64,000 nt of DNA, taken from contig CAIYNU010000084.1 of the NCBI GenBank assembly GCA_903927615.1, positions 32,855 to 96,854 on the forward strand, given 5' to 3'. Positions 49,670 through 59,212 of this stretch are shown one piece after another. Below the pieces are notes generated by a model. It saw nothing but the letters and a program-made list of their open reading frames with translations, did no database searches and was not told the DNA's origin. The position numbers and the translations under genes are program-made. Source of the stretch: an uncultured Rhodospirillales bacterium (GTDB lineage Bacteria; Pseudomonadota; Alphaproteobacteria; Azospirillales; Azospirillaceae). Each line of letters opens with the position of its first letter. The stretch's first letter is position 1.

Positions 49670-51859
49670 ATGGATGAACCCGTTGCCGAGACGCTGGCTG
49701 CCGCGGTCGAGCATCACCAGGCGGGTCGCCTGGCGGAAGCCGAAGCGATTTATCGTCGGTTGCTGGAGGCCGATGGCCATCATGCCGATGTGCTCCATCT
49801 GCTCGGTCTGGTGGCCGGTGCGACCTGGCGGCCGGACTTGGCGAACGCCCTGATCCGCGCCGCCATCGCCGAGAATGACCGGTCGACGCTTTATCGGTAC
49901 AATCTTGCGTTGTTGCTCCAGCAAGAGGGCCAGACCGACGATGCGGTGGCGTGCCTGCGGCAGGTGCTGGCGCTTCAGCCCGACCATGCCGAGGCGGCGC
50001 ATACGCTGGGGTTGGCGCTGCTGGAGCAAGGACGTCCGGAAGAAGCGGTTGAGTCTCTGGAACGGGTGTTGGTGTTTTGGCCCGGGGATGCCCGGGTCTT
50101 GAACGCCCTTGGTCTGGCGCTGAGGGCGTTGGAACGGCCCGAGGACGCGGCCGCGTGTTTTCGACGCGGACTGGCGCATGCGCCGGAACGGGCCGAGCTT
50201 CACAATAACCTCGGGCTGGCGCTCCAGGCCTTGGGTCAACCGGCCGAGGCCGCCCTCTGTTACCGGCAGGTGCTGGCCATCCAACCCGACTCCGTCGAGG
50301 CGACCAGCAATCTCGGTCTGGCTTGCCGGGACCAGGGCCGGTTGGACGCCGCGGCGCTGTGTTTCAGGCGTGCGCTGGCGCTTCGGCCCGACTCGGCGGA
50401 AGCGGCGAACAATCTTGGTCTGGTGCTGCGGGCGCAAGGCCGGCTGGCCGAAGCCGAGGCATGCTACCGACAGGCACTGGACGCCAAGCCCGAGTCCATC
50501 GAAGCCCATCTGAATCTGGGGAACGTGATGCTCGACCAGGGTCGGCCGGAAGACGCCGTGGCGTGGTGCCGACGGGCCCTGGCGCTGAAGCCGGACCACG
50601 CCGCAGCTTATGACAACCTGTTATTTGCCCTGTGTTTTCAGGAGGATGCGGACCCAGCGGCGGTGTTCGCGGAGCATCGCCGCTTTGGCGAAACCCTGGT
50701 CGGGTGCTGGCCGGTGCCGGCCTTTGACGGCGATCGCGATGCCGAACGGCGGTTGCGGGTCGGCTACCTGTCGGCCGATTTTCGCCGCAGCCCGTGTGGT
50801 CATTCGTTGTTGCCGGTGTTGGAGCATCATGACCACCACGAGGTCGAGCTGTTTTGTTACGACAACACGGCCCGGGCCGATGACATCACCACCCTGTTCC
50901 AGCATCACGCCGACCATTGGCGTCCGTGCCGGACGCTCTCCGATGACCGTCTGGCTGGGCTGGTCCGCGCCGACCGGATCGATATTCTGGTGGACTGCGG
51001 CGGCCACATGGCCGGTACGCGGCTGCCGGTGTTGGGCCGGCGGCCGGCGCCGGTGCAAATCAGCTACCCGCTCTATCCCAACACGACGGGCGTGGCGGCG
51101 GTCGACTACCGGATCATGGACCCCTACTTCGCGCCACCCTGGGTCGATGCCTGGCACAGTGAAAAGCTGGTGCGGTTGCCGGAAACCCATATCTGTTACC
51201 GGCCGAGCCGGACCGACATCATGCCGGTTGCGGAGCCGCCCTGCCTGACCAACGGCTTCGTCACCTTCGGCAGCTTTAACAACGTCGCCAAACTCGGCCC
51301 GATGACGGTGGCGGCCTGGGCCAGGATTCTCAAAGCGGTCCCCGACGCCCGGTTGATGCTCAAATGGAACGGGTTAGGGCAGGGCAGCGACTCCTGGTGT
51401 GCCGAGCGCTTTGCCGACCACGGCATTGATCCCGACCGGTTGATCCTGGTCGCTCCGACGCCGGATCCTTATACGCCCTACCGGTTACTGGACATTGCGC
51501 TGGATCCGCTGGCGGTCAATGGCGGCACCACGACTTTGGACGCCTTGTGGATGGGGGTTCCCGTGGTGACGCGGGCCGGCCGGACGCCGTTTTCCCGGGT
51601 TGGTCTTGGCCACCTCAGTCAGGTCGGTCTGTCCGAGTTGGTCACCGGGGATGTTGAGGCCTATGTGGCCGTGGCCGCCGATCTGGCCGGCAATCCCGCG
51701 CGGCTGGCCGGGTTGCGGGACGGCCTGAGGGAGCGTTTTGCCGCTTCGCCGTTGATGGCGGCGTCGCGCTATACCGGCTATTTGGAACGAGCCTACCGCA
51801 TCCTGTGGCGGCGTTGGTGCAGGGGCGAGGTGCCCGAGTCCCTGACACTGGCGGCCTAA
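49670..51859 (+). CDS. TPR protein with O-GlcNAc transferase-type (GT41) domain
   Basis: The 729-residue protein begins with ten or so TPR units (AAAVEHHQAGRLAEAEAIYRRLLEADGHH, later '..EAALCYRQVLAIQPDSVEATSNLGLA') and ends with a GT41-like catalytic region: LRVGYLSADFRRSPCGHSLL, IDILVDCGGHMAGTRLPVLG, APVQISYPLYPNTTG, FGSFNNVAKLGP and LDPLAVNGGTTTLDALWMGVPVVT. It resembles the enzyme at 43854 in layout, but the repeats are more diverged and more GC-rich, so the two are old paralogues rather than a recent duplication. ATG 49670 has AGGTGG seven bases upstream. A small gene and an exporter gene follow on the same strand. Confidence 0.92.
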   Translation: MDEPVAETLAAAVEHHQAGRLAEAEAIYRRLLEADGHHADVLHLLGLVAGATWRPDLANALIRAAIAENDRSTLYRYNLALLLQQEGQTDDAVACLRQVLALQPDHAEAAHTLGLALLEQGRPEEAVESLERVLVFWPGDARVLNALGLALRALERPEDAAACFRRGLAHAPERAELHNNLGLALQALGQPAEAALCYRQVLAIQPDSVEATSNLGLACRDQGRLDAAALCFRRALALRPDSAEAANNLGLVLRAQGRLAEAEACYRQALDAKPESIEAHLNLGNVMLDQGRPEDAVAWCRRALALKPDHAAAYDNLLFALCFQEDADPAAVFAEHRRFGETLVGCWPVPAFDGDRDAERRLRVGYLSADFRRSPCGHSLLPVLEHHDHHEVELFCYDNTARADDITTLFQHHADHWRPCRTLSDDRLAGLVRADRIDILVDCGGHMAGTRLPVLGRRPAPVQISYPLYPNTTGVAAVDYRIMDPYFAPPWVDAWHSEKLVRLPETHICYRPSRTDIMPVAEPPCLTNGFVTFGSFNNVAKLGPMTVAAWARILKAVPDARLMLKWNGLGQGSDSWCAERFADHGIDPDRLILVAPTPDPYTPYRLLDIALDPLAVNGGTTTLDALWMGVPVVTRAGRTPFSRVGLGHLSQVGLSELVTGDVEAYVAVAADLAGNPARLAGLRDGLRERFAASPLMAASRYTGYLERAYRILWRRWCRGEVPESLTLAA

Positions 51860-51969
51860 GGCTTTGCCGGTGGTAACCCCGAAACCGATTGCATTGATGC
51901 CCTGCGGAGAGGCAACCTGTCCTCGTCCATCAAGCTTTGTCTTCAGTCTTCAGGAAAGGAATCCGTCTC

Positions 51970-52224
51970 GTGAATCTCGTGTGGTTGCCCAATGCCAATG
52001 GGTTTCTGACGACATGCTGCCGAGGGTGCGTCCTGACCGTGGGTCAGCGCGACGGCCGTTGGCAGTGGGTGGTGGTCATGGGCGGGACTTCCGTCCGTGA
52101 AGGGACCGCTTTGACGGTGGCCGGCGCTAAAACCGACGCCATGGCCGCTGCGGTGGAGATCGCGGCCGCGGCCAGCGCGGACGTCGTACCGGCCGTCGCC
52201 ACAGCGGCCACGGTTGTAAAGTAG
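51970..52224 (+). CDS. Small protein of unknown function
   Basis: The product of 84 residues starts at GTG 51970, nine bases after AAGGA. It opens with hydrophobic NLVWLPNANGFLTTCCRGC, continues with a beta-like stretch (GRWQWVVVMGG, EGTALTVAGAKTDAMAAAVEI) and ends in an Ala/Val-rich tail (AASADVVPAVATAATVVK). The CCxxC cluster near the N-terminus is notable. It lies 110 bases after the glycosyltransferase and 116 bases before the MFS exporter. No family is recognised, and it could be a short non-functional frame. Confidence 0.55.
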   Translation: MNLVWLPNANGFLTTCCRGCVLTVGQRDGRWQWVVVMGGTSVREGTALTVAGAKTDAMAAAVEIAAAASADVVPAVATAATVVK

Positions 52225-52340
52225 CCGATTCGATGGTGTTTGTGCGGGTGAATTTTTGAAGGAATGCTGGGTCGGACCGACAATGCTTCGAAGGCGAGGC
52301 TTGGAACCCGAAGCCGGTTAGAATATGATCAAGGCCTATC

Positions 52341-53663
52341 TTGAGTGAGAGTGTCTTGCCGACCCATTCCGACCAACACCAGAGTCAGGCCATCGAAGGC
52401 AAAAACGGTAGCCGCCTTGCCATGCTCAAGCGATCATTCCGGCATCGGAATTATCGGTTGTTTTTTGCCGGTCAATTGGTGTCGCTGATCGGGACCTGGA
52501 TGCAATGGGTGGCGCAATCATGGCTGGTGTATCGGCTGACCGATTCTGCGGCGCTGTTGGGTCTGGTCGGATTCGCCAGCCAGATTCCGATTCTTCTGCT
52601 ATCGCCCATCGGGGGCGCTATTGCCGATCGCTTGGCCCGCCACCGGATCCTGCTGGTGACGCAAACCACGTCGATGATTCTCGCGTTACTATTGGCTTTC
52701 TTGACGCTCACCGAACATATTCAGATATGGGAGGTGTTCGTTCTGGCCAGTTTGTTGGGGGTGGTCAACGCCTTCGACGTTCCGACCCGCCAGGCGTTCG
52801 TCATTGAAATGGTCGGCCACGCGGATCTGCCCAACGCGATCGCGTTGAATTCTTCGATGTTCAACGGCGCCCGGTTGGTTGGGCCAGCCCTCGCGGGCCT
52901 AATGGTGGCGGCGGTGGGGGAGGGGTGGTGCTTCCTCTTTAACGCCATGAGCTTCGTTGCGGTGCTGGGGGCGCTGCTGGTCATGCGTCTGCCGGATCGA
53001 CCGCCCCGTCGTGCCACCGGCAAGGTGATGACGCAGGCGGTTGAAGGGCTGGTCTTTGTGACGCGGACCGGTCCGATCCGTTCACTGCTGCTGCTGCTTG
53101 GGTTGTTCAGTCTGGTGGGAATGTCCTACGTGGTGTTGATGCCGGTGTTCGCCGACCGTATTCTGGGCGGCGGCCCCCTGACGCTTGGGGTGTTGATGAG
53201 TGCCGCCGGCCTTGGCGCCTTGCTGGGGGCGCTGACGTTGGCCATGCGCCGGGGGTTGGGTAACATCAGTACCTGGATTGCCAATGGCGCCTTGGCATTT
53301 GGCTTGGCCCTGTCTCTGTTTGCGTGGTCGACGAACTTCTGGCTGTCGGTGCTGCTGCTGGTCGGCGTGGGCTATGCCATGATGGTTCAGATGGCGTCCA
53401 CCAACACGTTGGTTCAGGCGATGGTGCCCGATGTCTATCGCGGACGCGCCATGGCCGCTTATTCGATGATGTTTCTGGGCATGGCGCCCATCGGGGCGTT
53501 GCTGGCCGGGATGGTGGCCGAGAACACCAGTGCGCCCACCGCGGTTGCCCTGGGCGGCGGCACCTGCGTGATGGCTGCTCTGCTGTTCCGGTGCGGTTTG
53601 CCGACCCTGAGAGAAGAGGCCTGTCGGTTGGTGAAGGCTCAAACCGCAATCAGTGACTCTTAA
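52341..53663 (+). CDS. MFS transporter (MFS_3, EntS-like exporter)
   Basis: The 440-residue integral membrane protein has 12 predicted helices and major-facilitator motifs: FAGQLVSLIGTWMQWVAQSWLVYRLTDSA at helix 1, the motif A variant GGAIADRLARHRILL and DVPTRQAFVIEMVG, which is typical of the MFS_3 exporters related to enterobactin exporter EntS. It should pump a small molecule or siderophore-like compound out of the cell; the substrate is unknown. Start TTG 52341 has AAGG six bases upstream. It sits between two TPR-glycosyltransferases, downstream of the 84-residue protein. Confidence 0.9.
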   Translation: MSESVLPTHSDQHQSQAIEGKNGSRLAMLKRSFRHRNYRLFFAGQLVSLIGTWMQWVAQSWLVYRLTDSAALLGLVGFASQIPILLLSPIGGAIADRLARHRILLVTQTTSMILALLLAFLTLTEHIQIWEVFVLASLLGVVNAFDVPTRQAFVIEMVGHADLPNAIALNSSMFNGARLVGPALAGLMVAAVGEGWCFLFNAMSFVAVLGALLVMRLPDRPPRRATGKVMTQAVEGLVFVTRTGPIRSLLLLLGLFSLVGMSYVVLMPVFADRILGGGPLTLGVLMSAAGLGALLGALTLAMRRGLGNISTWIANGALAFGLALSLFAWSTNFWLSVLLLVGVGYAMMVQMASTNTLVQAMVPDVYRGRAMAAYSMMFLGMAPIGALLAGMVAENTSAPTAVALGGGTCVMAALLFRCGLPTLREEACRLVKAQTAISDS

Positions 53664-53811
53664 CAGGACCTGAAACCGGCTCGTTTTTTGGCGCCGACGA
53701 TGCGTATAAAATCATCCCAAGCCGTGGCGACCTGCGCGAGCGGGGGATGGCTTTGACGACGGTGTGGCTATGGCGGTGGCGGGTGTTCCCACCCGGTCGG
53801 GTCGCACCCCG

Positions 53812-53865
53812 AGCCTATTCGATAGGATGTGTTGTGAACTCGACATACCCGTCATGAACGAAGCG
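53812..53865. repeat. Dispersed repeat, copy A
   Basis: About 54 bases upstream of the third TPR gene are roughly 80% identical to 62593-62646 upstream of the toxin gene. Shared blocks include TGTGTTGTG, CTCGACA and GAACGAAGCG. The two copies are 9 kb apart in the same orientation. It may be a mobile-element remnant or a short dispersed repeat; no transposase is attached. Confidence 0.7.
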
Positions 53866-53913
53866 CCGCAGTTTCCACATATGGCGGTTGATTATCGCGA
53901 GGGAGGCGATATA

Positions 53914-56379
53914 ATGAATAAATTAAATGAAGCTACGGTCGTTGATGAAAATATTAATGATGCTGTGCAATATATTCTCGAAGGGAACCGCTGCCATCAG
54001 ACTGGTCAGTGGTCAGAGGCAGAGAAATTCTACACGTTAGCGATCGAACTTGATCCCAATAATGCCGATGCCTTCTCTCTTAGAGGAACGCTATTTCTGC
54101 AATCTGGTCGCATTGCCGATGGAATAGAAGACATCAATGCTTCACTTCTAATTAAACCAAATAATCCAGGCGCCATTAACAATATCGGCATGGCTTTTTA
54201 TCATCAAGGTAAGCTCGATGAAGCCATTATCCGCTACACCGAAGCTTTACGGATCAAACCAGATTTTGTGGAAGTGCTGAATAACCTCGGAAATGTCCTT
54301 TACCGACAAGGAAAACTTGACGAGGCCATGTCCCGTTATACCGAAGCCCTGCATTTTCGGCCAAATTTCCCGAATGTCCTCAATAATCTTGGAAATATCC
54401 TCCAAGAACAGGGTAAATGGGAGGAGGCGATTGCCCGTTACACTGAAGCACTCGGGTATTTACCCCATTATCCTGATGCTCTTTTTAATCTGGGCAATGT
54501 CCTCCGGAAACAGGGAAAGTTGAAAGAGGCTATTGCCCGCTATACCGAAGCTTTGCAGGTCAAACCGGACTTTCCAGGTGCCCACAATAACCTCGCCAAC
54601 ATCTTCCAGGAACAGGATCAATTGCCCGAAGCGGCCGCCCATTACGCCGAAGCTCTCCGTTTCTGGCCCGATTATCCGGAGGCTTTGTTCAATCTGGGCA
54701 ATGTCTTTTGGAAGCAAGGCAAGCTTGACGATGCGGCAGCCTGTCACCGCAGGGCCATCGCCATCAAGCCCGATTATGCCGAAGCGTATAGCAGCCTGGG
54801 AAATGTACTCCAGGAGCAGGGAAAATTGGACGAAGCGGAAGCCTGTCACCGCAGGGGGCTGGCCATCCAACCGGGCTATGCGGAAGCGTACAGCAACCTG
54901 GGCAATGTGCTTGAGGCACAGGATAAATTTGACGAGGCTATCGACCAATATAACCAGGCGCTGCATCTTAATCCGAATTTCCCGGATGCGCTCAACAATC
55001 TTGGTAATGCGCTTCGCAAGCAGAGTAAGCTGGATGAAGCCGTAGACCGCTACCGACAGGCAGTTCTGGCCAATCCAAACTTTTCCGATGCGCTCAACAA
55101 CCTTGGCAATGCAATCGTGGAACAGGGAAAATTGGAAGAGGCGATCGCTTATTACCGCCAGGCGCTGGCCATCCGGCCTAATTTTGCCCAAGTCTATAGC
55201 AATCTGGGAAATTTATTTCAGAAGCAGGGTCAGTTGGAAGAGGCGATCGCTCATTACCGCCAGGCGCTGGTCATCCGGCCAGATTTTGCCGAAGTCTATA
55301 GCAACCTCGGAAATGTCCTCCAGAAGCAGGGGCAGTTGGACGAAGCCCTAGCGAACCACCGAATTGCCCAGGCGATCAAGCCGGATTATGCCGAAAGCCA
55401 TTGGAATGAGGCTTTGGCCCTGTTACTGGCCGGCGATTTTGCCACGGGACTAAAAAAATATGAATATCGGTGGAAATTGAAGGACAGCCAATGGCATGGC
55501 CATCAGCAGCCATTATGGGATGGTGGCCGATTGGATGGAAAAACAATTCTAATTCATTGTGAACGTGGTTTTGGTGACGATATTCAATTCATTCGTTATG
55601 CCGAATTGGTGAAGAACAAGGGTGGGTATGTTGTCGTCATATGTCCAAAACCCCTTGAGGCGTTATTCAGTACGGTTCCTTGGATTGACCGTTTGATCAC
55701 GGAAACATCGGAAATACCGTTATGTGATTATCAGGTGCCATTAGAATCGCTCCCGATGATCTGTCAGACCACGCTGGACAGTATTCCTGCTCGGATACCC
55801 TATCTTGCGGCCGCGCCAGCCCTGGTTAAAAACTGGCATCAACACCTTAAAGGACTCTCGGGAACCAAGGTTGGTTTCGTCTGGCGGGGAAATCATAAGC
55901 ATAGCAACGACCGGAATCGTTCCATTGCGCCATCATTATTTGCAAAAATTCTTAATAATCCGGAATGCTCGTTCATCAGTATTCAAAAAGGGGCGCAACA
56001 TGGTGATATTGTAGCCTTTTCTGATCGAAACAATTTTGTTGATGTTGGTGATCGTATAAATGATTTCGCCGACACCGCGGCCATCATTGAAAATCTGGAT
56101 CTGGTGATATCAGTGGATACGTCGGTTGCTCACTTGGCTGGGGCGCTCGGGAAACCGACTTGGGTGTTGTTGCCGTTTGATCCGGATTGGCGGTGGCTGC
56201 TCAACCGATGTGATAGCCCCTGGTATCCAACGGTCAGGCTATTTCGTCAACCAAAGATTAATGACTGGGACTCGGTCGTCTCCGTGGTTGCTGACAGCTT
56301 GCAGAAATTTCCGACAAGAAATGAATTACCAAAGCATACGCCATTATGGTTGAGGGTGTTTGGGTTACTGAAACATTAA
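53914..56379 (+). CDS. TPR protein with glycosyltransferase-9-like C-terminal domain
   Basis: The 821-residue protein has about 15 tetratricopeptide repeats (units like 'NLGNVLRKQGKLKEAIARYTEAL') to about residue 525 and a C-terminal domain resembling heptosyltransferases of family GT9: ILIHCERGFGDDIQFIRYAELV, VVICPKPLEALFSTV, KVGFVWRGNHKHSNDRNRS, SFISIQKGA, and LVISVDTSVAHLAGALGKPTWVLLPFDPDWRW, with the conserved donor-binding 'D.S..H..G'. ATG 53914 has AGGGAGG seven bases upstream; the longer frame to 53764 runs through the dispersed repeat. The gene is AT-richer than its neighbours. The acceptor is unknown, either protein or surface glycan. Confidence 0.9.
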   Translation: MNKLNEATVVDENINDAVQYILEGNRCHQTGQWSEAEKFYTLAIELDPNNADAFSLRGTLFLQSGRIADGIEDINASLLIKPNNPGAINNIGMAFYHQGKLDEAIIRYTEALRIKPDFVEVLNNLGNVLYRQGKLDEAMSRYTEALHFRPNFPNVLNNLGNILQEQGKWEEAIARYTEALGYLPHYPDALFNLGNVLRKQGKLKEAIARYTEALQVKPDFPGAHNNLANIFQEQDQLPEAAAHYAEALRFWPDYPEALFNLGNVFWKQGKLDDAAACHRRAIAIKPDYAEAYSSLGNVLQEQGKLDEAEACHRRGLAIQPGYAEAYSNLGNVLEAQDKFDEAIDQYNQALHLNPNFPDALNNLGNALRKQSKLDEAVDRYRQAVLANPNFSDALNNLGNAIVEQGKLEEAIAYYRQALAIRPNFAQVYSNLGNLFQKQGQLEEAIAHYRQALVIRPDFAEVYSNLGNVLQKQGQLDEALANHRIAQAIKPDYAESHWNEALALLLAGDFATGLKKYEYRWKLKDSQWHGHQQPLWDGGRLDGKTILIHCERGFGDDIQFIRYAELVKNKGGYVVVICPKPLEALFSTVPWIDRLITETSEIPLCDYQVPLESLPMICQTTLDSIPARIPYLAAAPALVKNWHQHLKGLSGTKVGFVWRGNHKHSNDRNRSIAPSLFAKILNNPECSFISIQKGAQHGDIVAFSDRNNFVDVGDRINDFADTAAIIENLDLVISVDTSVAHLAGALGKPTWVLLPFDPDWRWLLNRCDSPWYPTVRLFRQPKINDWDSVVSVVADSLQKFPTRNELPKHTPLWLRVFGLLKH

Positions 56380-56431
56380 GGAGTGTATTAAAAGCTGTGA
56401 TAACCTGCTGAGGAGAACTCTTGCCGGTGAT

Positions 56432-57733
56432 TCACCGCAGCCAATCGCACAACCGGTACCAGCCCATGGCGGCGACCAGCGCCGGTCGCCGCCACCAGGC
56501 GCCCCCCGGAAACGGCCTATGGGGAATGCGGGCGAGCAGGTTCAGGCGTTCGGGATCGCCGGCCACCGCTTCGGCAAGAACGGTGCCCGCAAGTGCGGTC
56601 AAAGCGACGCCATGGCCGGAATAACCATGGGCAAAAAGCGTGGTGGGCCCCAGACGGCCCACATGGGGCAGGCGGTTGCGGGTCATGGCCACGGTGCCGC
56701 TCCAGGAATACTCGATGCCGACCCCGCGCAAGTGCGGGAACACCGAGGCCAGACGCAGTCCGCCGGTCACTTGCGGGTTGGCCGGCACTCTCTGGCCGTA
56801 GTTGACGCCGCCGCCGAACATCAGGCGGTGGTCGGGCGTGCGCCGGAAATACTGGATGGTGAAGGTCAGGTCGCACACCGGCAGGTCCGACGGGATCAGC
56901 GCCGCCGCGGTCGCGGCTCCCAGCGGTTCGGTCACCACCAGTGTCGTCGACACCGGCATGATCATGCGGTTTAAGGCCGAGGCCAGGGGCTGGTGCTGGC
57001 CGTTGGTGGCCACCACCAGCCAGCGGGCGCGAACCCGGCCGTCAGCGGTGGTGGCGACCGGGCTGCGGGTTGTGTCGCCCGGGTCGAGTTCGGTCACGCG
57101 GGACCCTTCAAACAGGCGAACCCCGGCTTGTGCCGCCGCCGTGGTCAGCCCCAGCGCGTAGTTCAGAGGATGCAATTGCCCGCCATCCTCGTCTAAGAGA
57201 CCGCCGCAATAGGCCGGCGAGGCGACCTGCGCCGACATCTGGTCCCGATCGAGCTGCCGAAGGTGCGGGTAGTGATACGACTCGTGCCAGTCCCGCTGCC
57301 AGGCTGTGATCTCGGCCAGATGCCGGGGTTTGAGGGCGGCATAGAGCAGTCCGGGACGCAGGTCGCAGGCAATGGCATGGCGGCGGATGCGTTCACGCAG
57401 TATGGCCTTGCCGTGCTCGGCCAGCGTCCACAGTCTGTGCGCGTCGGCGCCGCCGACCAGGGCTGCGATCTCGGCCATATCCCGGTTGAAGCCGGAATGA
57501 ATCTGCCCGCCATTCCGGCCCGATGCCCCCCAGCCGACGCGCTCGGCTTCCAAAAGCACGGTGTCAAACCCGCGCTCGGCAAGGTTGAGCGCCGCCATCA
57601 CACCGGTGAAGCCGCCGCCGATCACGCAAACGTCGCAAGTCAGGTCACCCGCCAGCCGCGGCCAGGTCTCCCGGCGGTTGGCGGTGGCGGCATACCATGA
57701 CGGGGCGGAAGGGCTGGGCGGTGACGGAGTCAC
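56432..57733 (-). CDS. FAD-dependent amine/amino-acid oxidoreductase (DadA/DAO family)
   Basis: The 433-residue enzyme has the dinucleotide-binding motif VCVIGGGFTGVMAALNLAERG and VLLEAERVGWGASGRNGGQIHSGFN, the 'GxxxSGRNGG' FAD signature of glycine oxidase / gamma-glutamylputrescine oxidase-like proteins, and a C-terminal FAD segment LFAHGYSGHGVALTALAGTVLAEAV. It oxidises an amine or amino-acid C-N bond; the PuuB-like sequence favours a glutamylated amine. It starts at GTG 57733, overlapping the NUDIX stop as GTGA, and is the last gene of the operon. Substrate specificity is inferred only from resemblance. Confidence 0.9.
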   Translation of the reverse strand: MTPSPPSPSAPSWYAATANRRETWPRLAGDLTCDVCVIGGGFTGVMAALNLAERGFDTVLLEAERVGWGASGRNGGQIHSGFNRDMAEIAALVGGADAHRLWTLAEHGKAILRERIRRHAIACDLRPGLLYAALKPRHLAEITAWQRDWHESYHYPHLRQLDRDQMSAQVASPAYCGGLLDEDGGQLHPLNYALGLTTAAAQAGVRLFEGSRVTELDPGDTTRSPVATTADGRVRARWLVVATNGQHQPLASALNRMIMPVSTTLVVTEPLGAATAAALIPSDLPVCDLTFTIQYFRRTPDHRLMFGGGVNYGQRVPANPQVTGGLRLASVFPHLRGVGIEYSWSGTVAMTRNRLPHVGRLGPTTLFAHGYSGHGVALTALAGTVLAEAVAGDPERLNLLARIPHRPFPGGAWWRRPALVAAMGWYRLCDWLR

Positions 57734-58281
57734 AGTCGGGATGTCCAGGGACCGGGGGTGTTGTCGTCGGGATTGCGCGCCGGCGCAAAATCGGTGCGGC
57801 CCCGGTGGGATTGATAATCCCGGAGCGCCCAGCGCACGGTGGGGAAGGCCAGGGCGTGCCAGGGAATGTCGTCGAAGGCGAACAGGCCCACTTCGGCGCT
57901 TTCCGGACCGGCGGCGATGTCCGGGGACAACAGGCGTGCGCGGTAGATCAACTGCACCTGGCTGATCTGGGGATACTCGTAAATCGCCAGCAGTGCCTCG
58001 GGGAGGATGCGGGCGCAGGCCTCCTCCCAAGCTTCCCGGGCAGCGCCCTCGGCGGAGGTCTCGTGTTCCTCCATGAAACCCGCGGGCAAGGTCCACAGGC
58101 CGCGGCAGGGCTCGATAGCCCGCCGGCACAACAAGATCCGCCCGTCCTCGGCCACCGCCACACTGCCGACCACCACCAGGGGATTCTGATAGGCAATATA
58201 CCCGCAGTCGGGGCAGACTAGGCGCTCGCGGTCTTCTCCTTCGGGGATGGTGCGAACGCGGGGGCCAGTCTCACGAGTCAT
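57730..58281 (-). CDS. NUDIX hydrolase with zinc-ribbon remnant
   Basis: The 183-residue hydrolase has the NUDIX box in GFMEEHETSAEGAAREAWEEA (G-x5-E-x7-REx2EE), preceded by SVAVAEDGRILLCRRA. The N-terminal RLVCPDCGYIAYQNP is one half of the zinc ribbon found in NADH pyrophosphatase-like proteins; the other cysteine pair is missing. It hydrolyses a nucleoside diphosphate linked to another moiety, unknown here. The gene overlaps its neighbours on both sides by 4-11 bases. Confidence 0.9.
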   Translation of the reverse strand: MTRETGPRVRTIPEGEDRERLVCPDCGYIAYQNPLVVVGSVAVAEDGRILLCRRAIEPCRGLWTLPAGFMEEHETSAEGAAREAWEEACARILPEALLAIYEYPQISQVQLIYRARLLSPDIAAGPESAEVGLFAFDDIPWHALAFPTVRWALRDYQSHRGRTDFAPARNPDDNTPGPWTSRL

Positions 58282-59212
58282 CGATCACTTCCACATCAAC
58301 CTGGACCAGAAGCTTCTGGTTGGCGCCGCCAAAGATCACGCCTCGTACCGGGCTGACATCGTCGAAGTCTCGGCCCCAGGCGATGGTAATGAAATCGGCG
58401 TCCACCAACCGGCCATTGGTAGGGCACAGGTCGAGCCAGCGGTCGCCGCCGCACCAGGCCGAGACCCAGGCATGGCTGACATCGGCGCCCACCAGCCGCG
58501 GCCGGCCGGGCGGCGGCAGGGTGCGCAGATAGCCGCTGACGTAGCGGGCGGGCAGGCCGAGCGTGCGCAGGCAACCGACGAACAGGTGGGCGAAATCCTG
58601 ACAAACGCCCCGCCGCCTGGCCAGCACCTCGGCCAGCGGCGTCGACACCGTGGTTGCGGTGGGATCGAAGGCGAAATCCTTATTGATGCGCCGGTTCAGG
58701 TCGATCAGCGCCTCTCCGATCGGCCGGTCGGCGCGAAACGACGGCTTGGCATAGTCGGCAAGGTCCCGGGTGGTCTTAACCAACGTGCTGTCAAACACGA
58801 ACTGACCGATGGCGGTGGCTTCATCGGCACCGGCCAGCGCCCGGGCCAGCGGCCGCAATTCGGTCCACGGCGGAGTCTCGTCGGCGGCGAAAGGCGGCGG
58901 CGGGCGGACTTCGACCTCAATCTCGCTCGCGACCTCCAGCCAGCCGTGGGGCTCCTGGACCGCCACGTAAGAGACCGGGTTGCCGAAATAATCCTTATAG
59001 TCCCAACGCACCGCAGGGGTTGGCGTGACGGTCAGCAGGCTGCGCCGGCAGCGTTGCCGGGGATGGTTGCGCGTCGCCAGATGGACAAGGTGATGGGACA
59101 CCGGCACGTCCTCGCCATAGTCGTAGCGAGTCCGGTGCCGGGCGCGATAGCGGACCGCGGCGCCGGACGGCGGCGATGCGGTGGGGCCGTCAGGCCGATC
59201 GGGCGAAGGCAT
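58271..59212 (-). CDS. Transglutaminase-like (bacterial) protein
   Basis: The product of about 313 residues has the N-terminal domain seen in these proteins (RYRARHRTRYDYGEDVPVS, HHLVHLATRN) and the core triad: Cys in RRGVCQDFAHLFVGCLRTLG, His in VGADVSHAWVSAWCGG and Asp in WLDLCPTN. Family members act as peptidases or amide-bond ligases and often accompany cpATP-grasp/alpha-E proteins. ATG 59212 begins inside the end of the upstream gene (overlap 23 bases); ATG 59227 is an alternative. Confidence 0.92.
   Translation of the reverse strand: MPSPDRPDGPTASPPSGAAVRYRARHRTRYDYGEDVPVSHHLVHLATRNHPRQRCRRSLLTVTPTPAVRWDYKDYFGNPVSYVAVQEPHGWLEVASEIEVEVRPPPPFAADETPPWTELRPLARALAGADEATAIGQFVFDSTLVKTTRDLADYAKPSFRADRPIGEALIDLNRRINKDFAFDPTATTVSTPLAEVLARRRGVCQDFAHLFVGCLRTLGLPARYVSGYLRTLPPPGRPRLVGADVSHAWVSAWCGGDRWLDLCPTNGRLVDADFITIAWGRDFDDVSPVRGVIFGGANQKLLVQVDVEVIDDS

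Noticed and set aside
53764..53913. 50-codon N-terminal extension of the third TPR gene
   Set aside because: It lacks a ribosome site and is made from the dispersed repeat; ATG 53914 has AGGGAGG at ideal distance.
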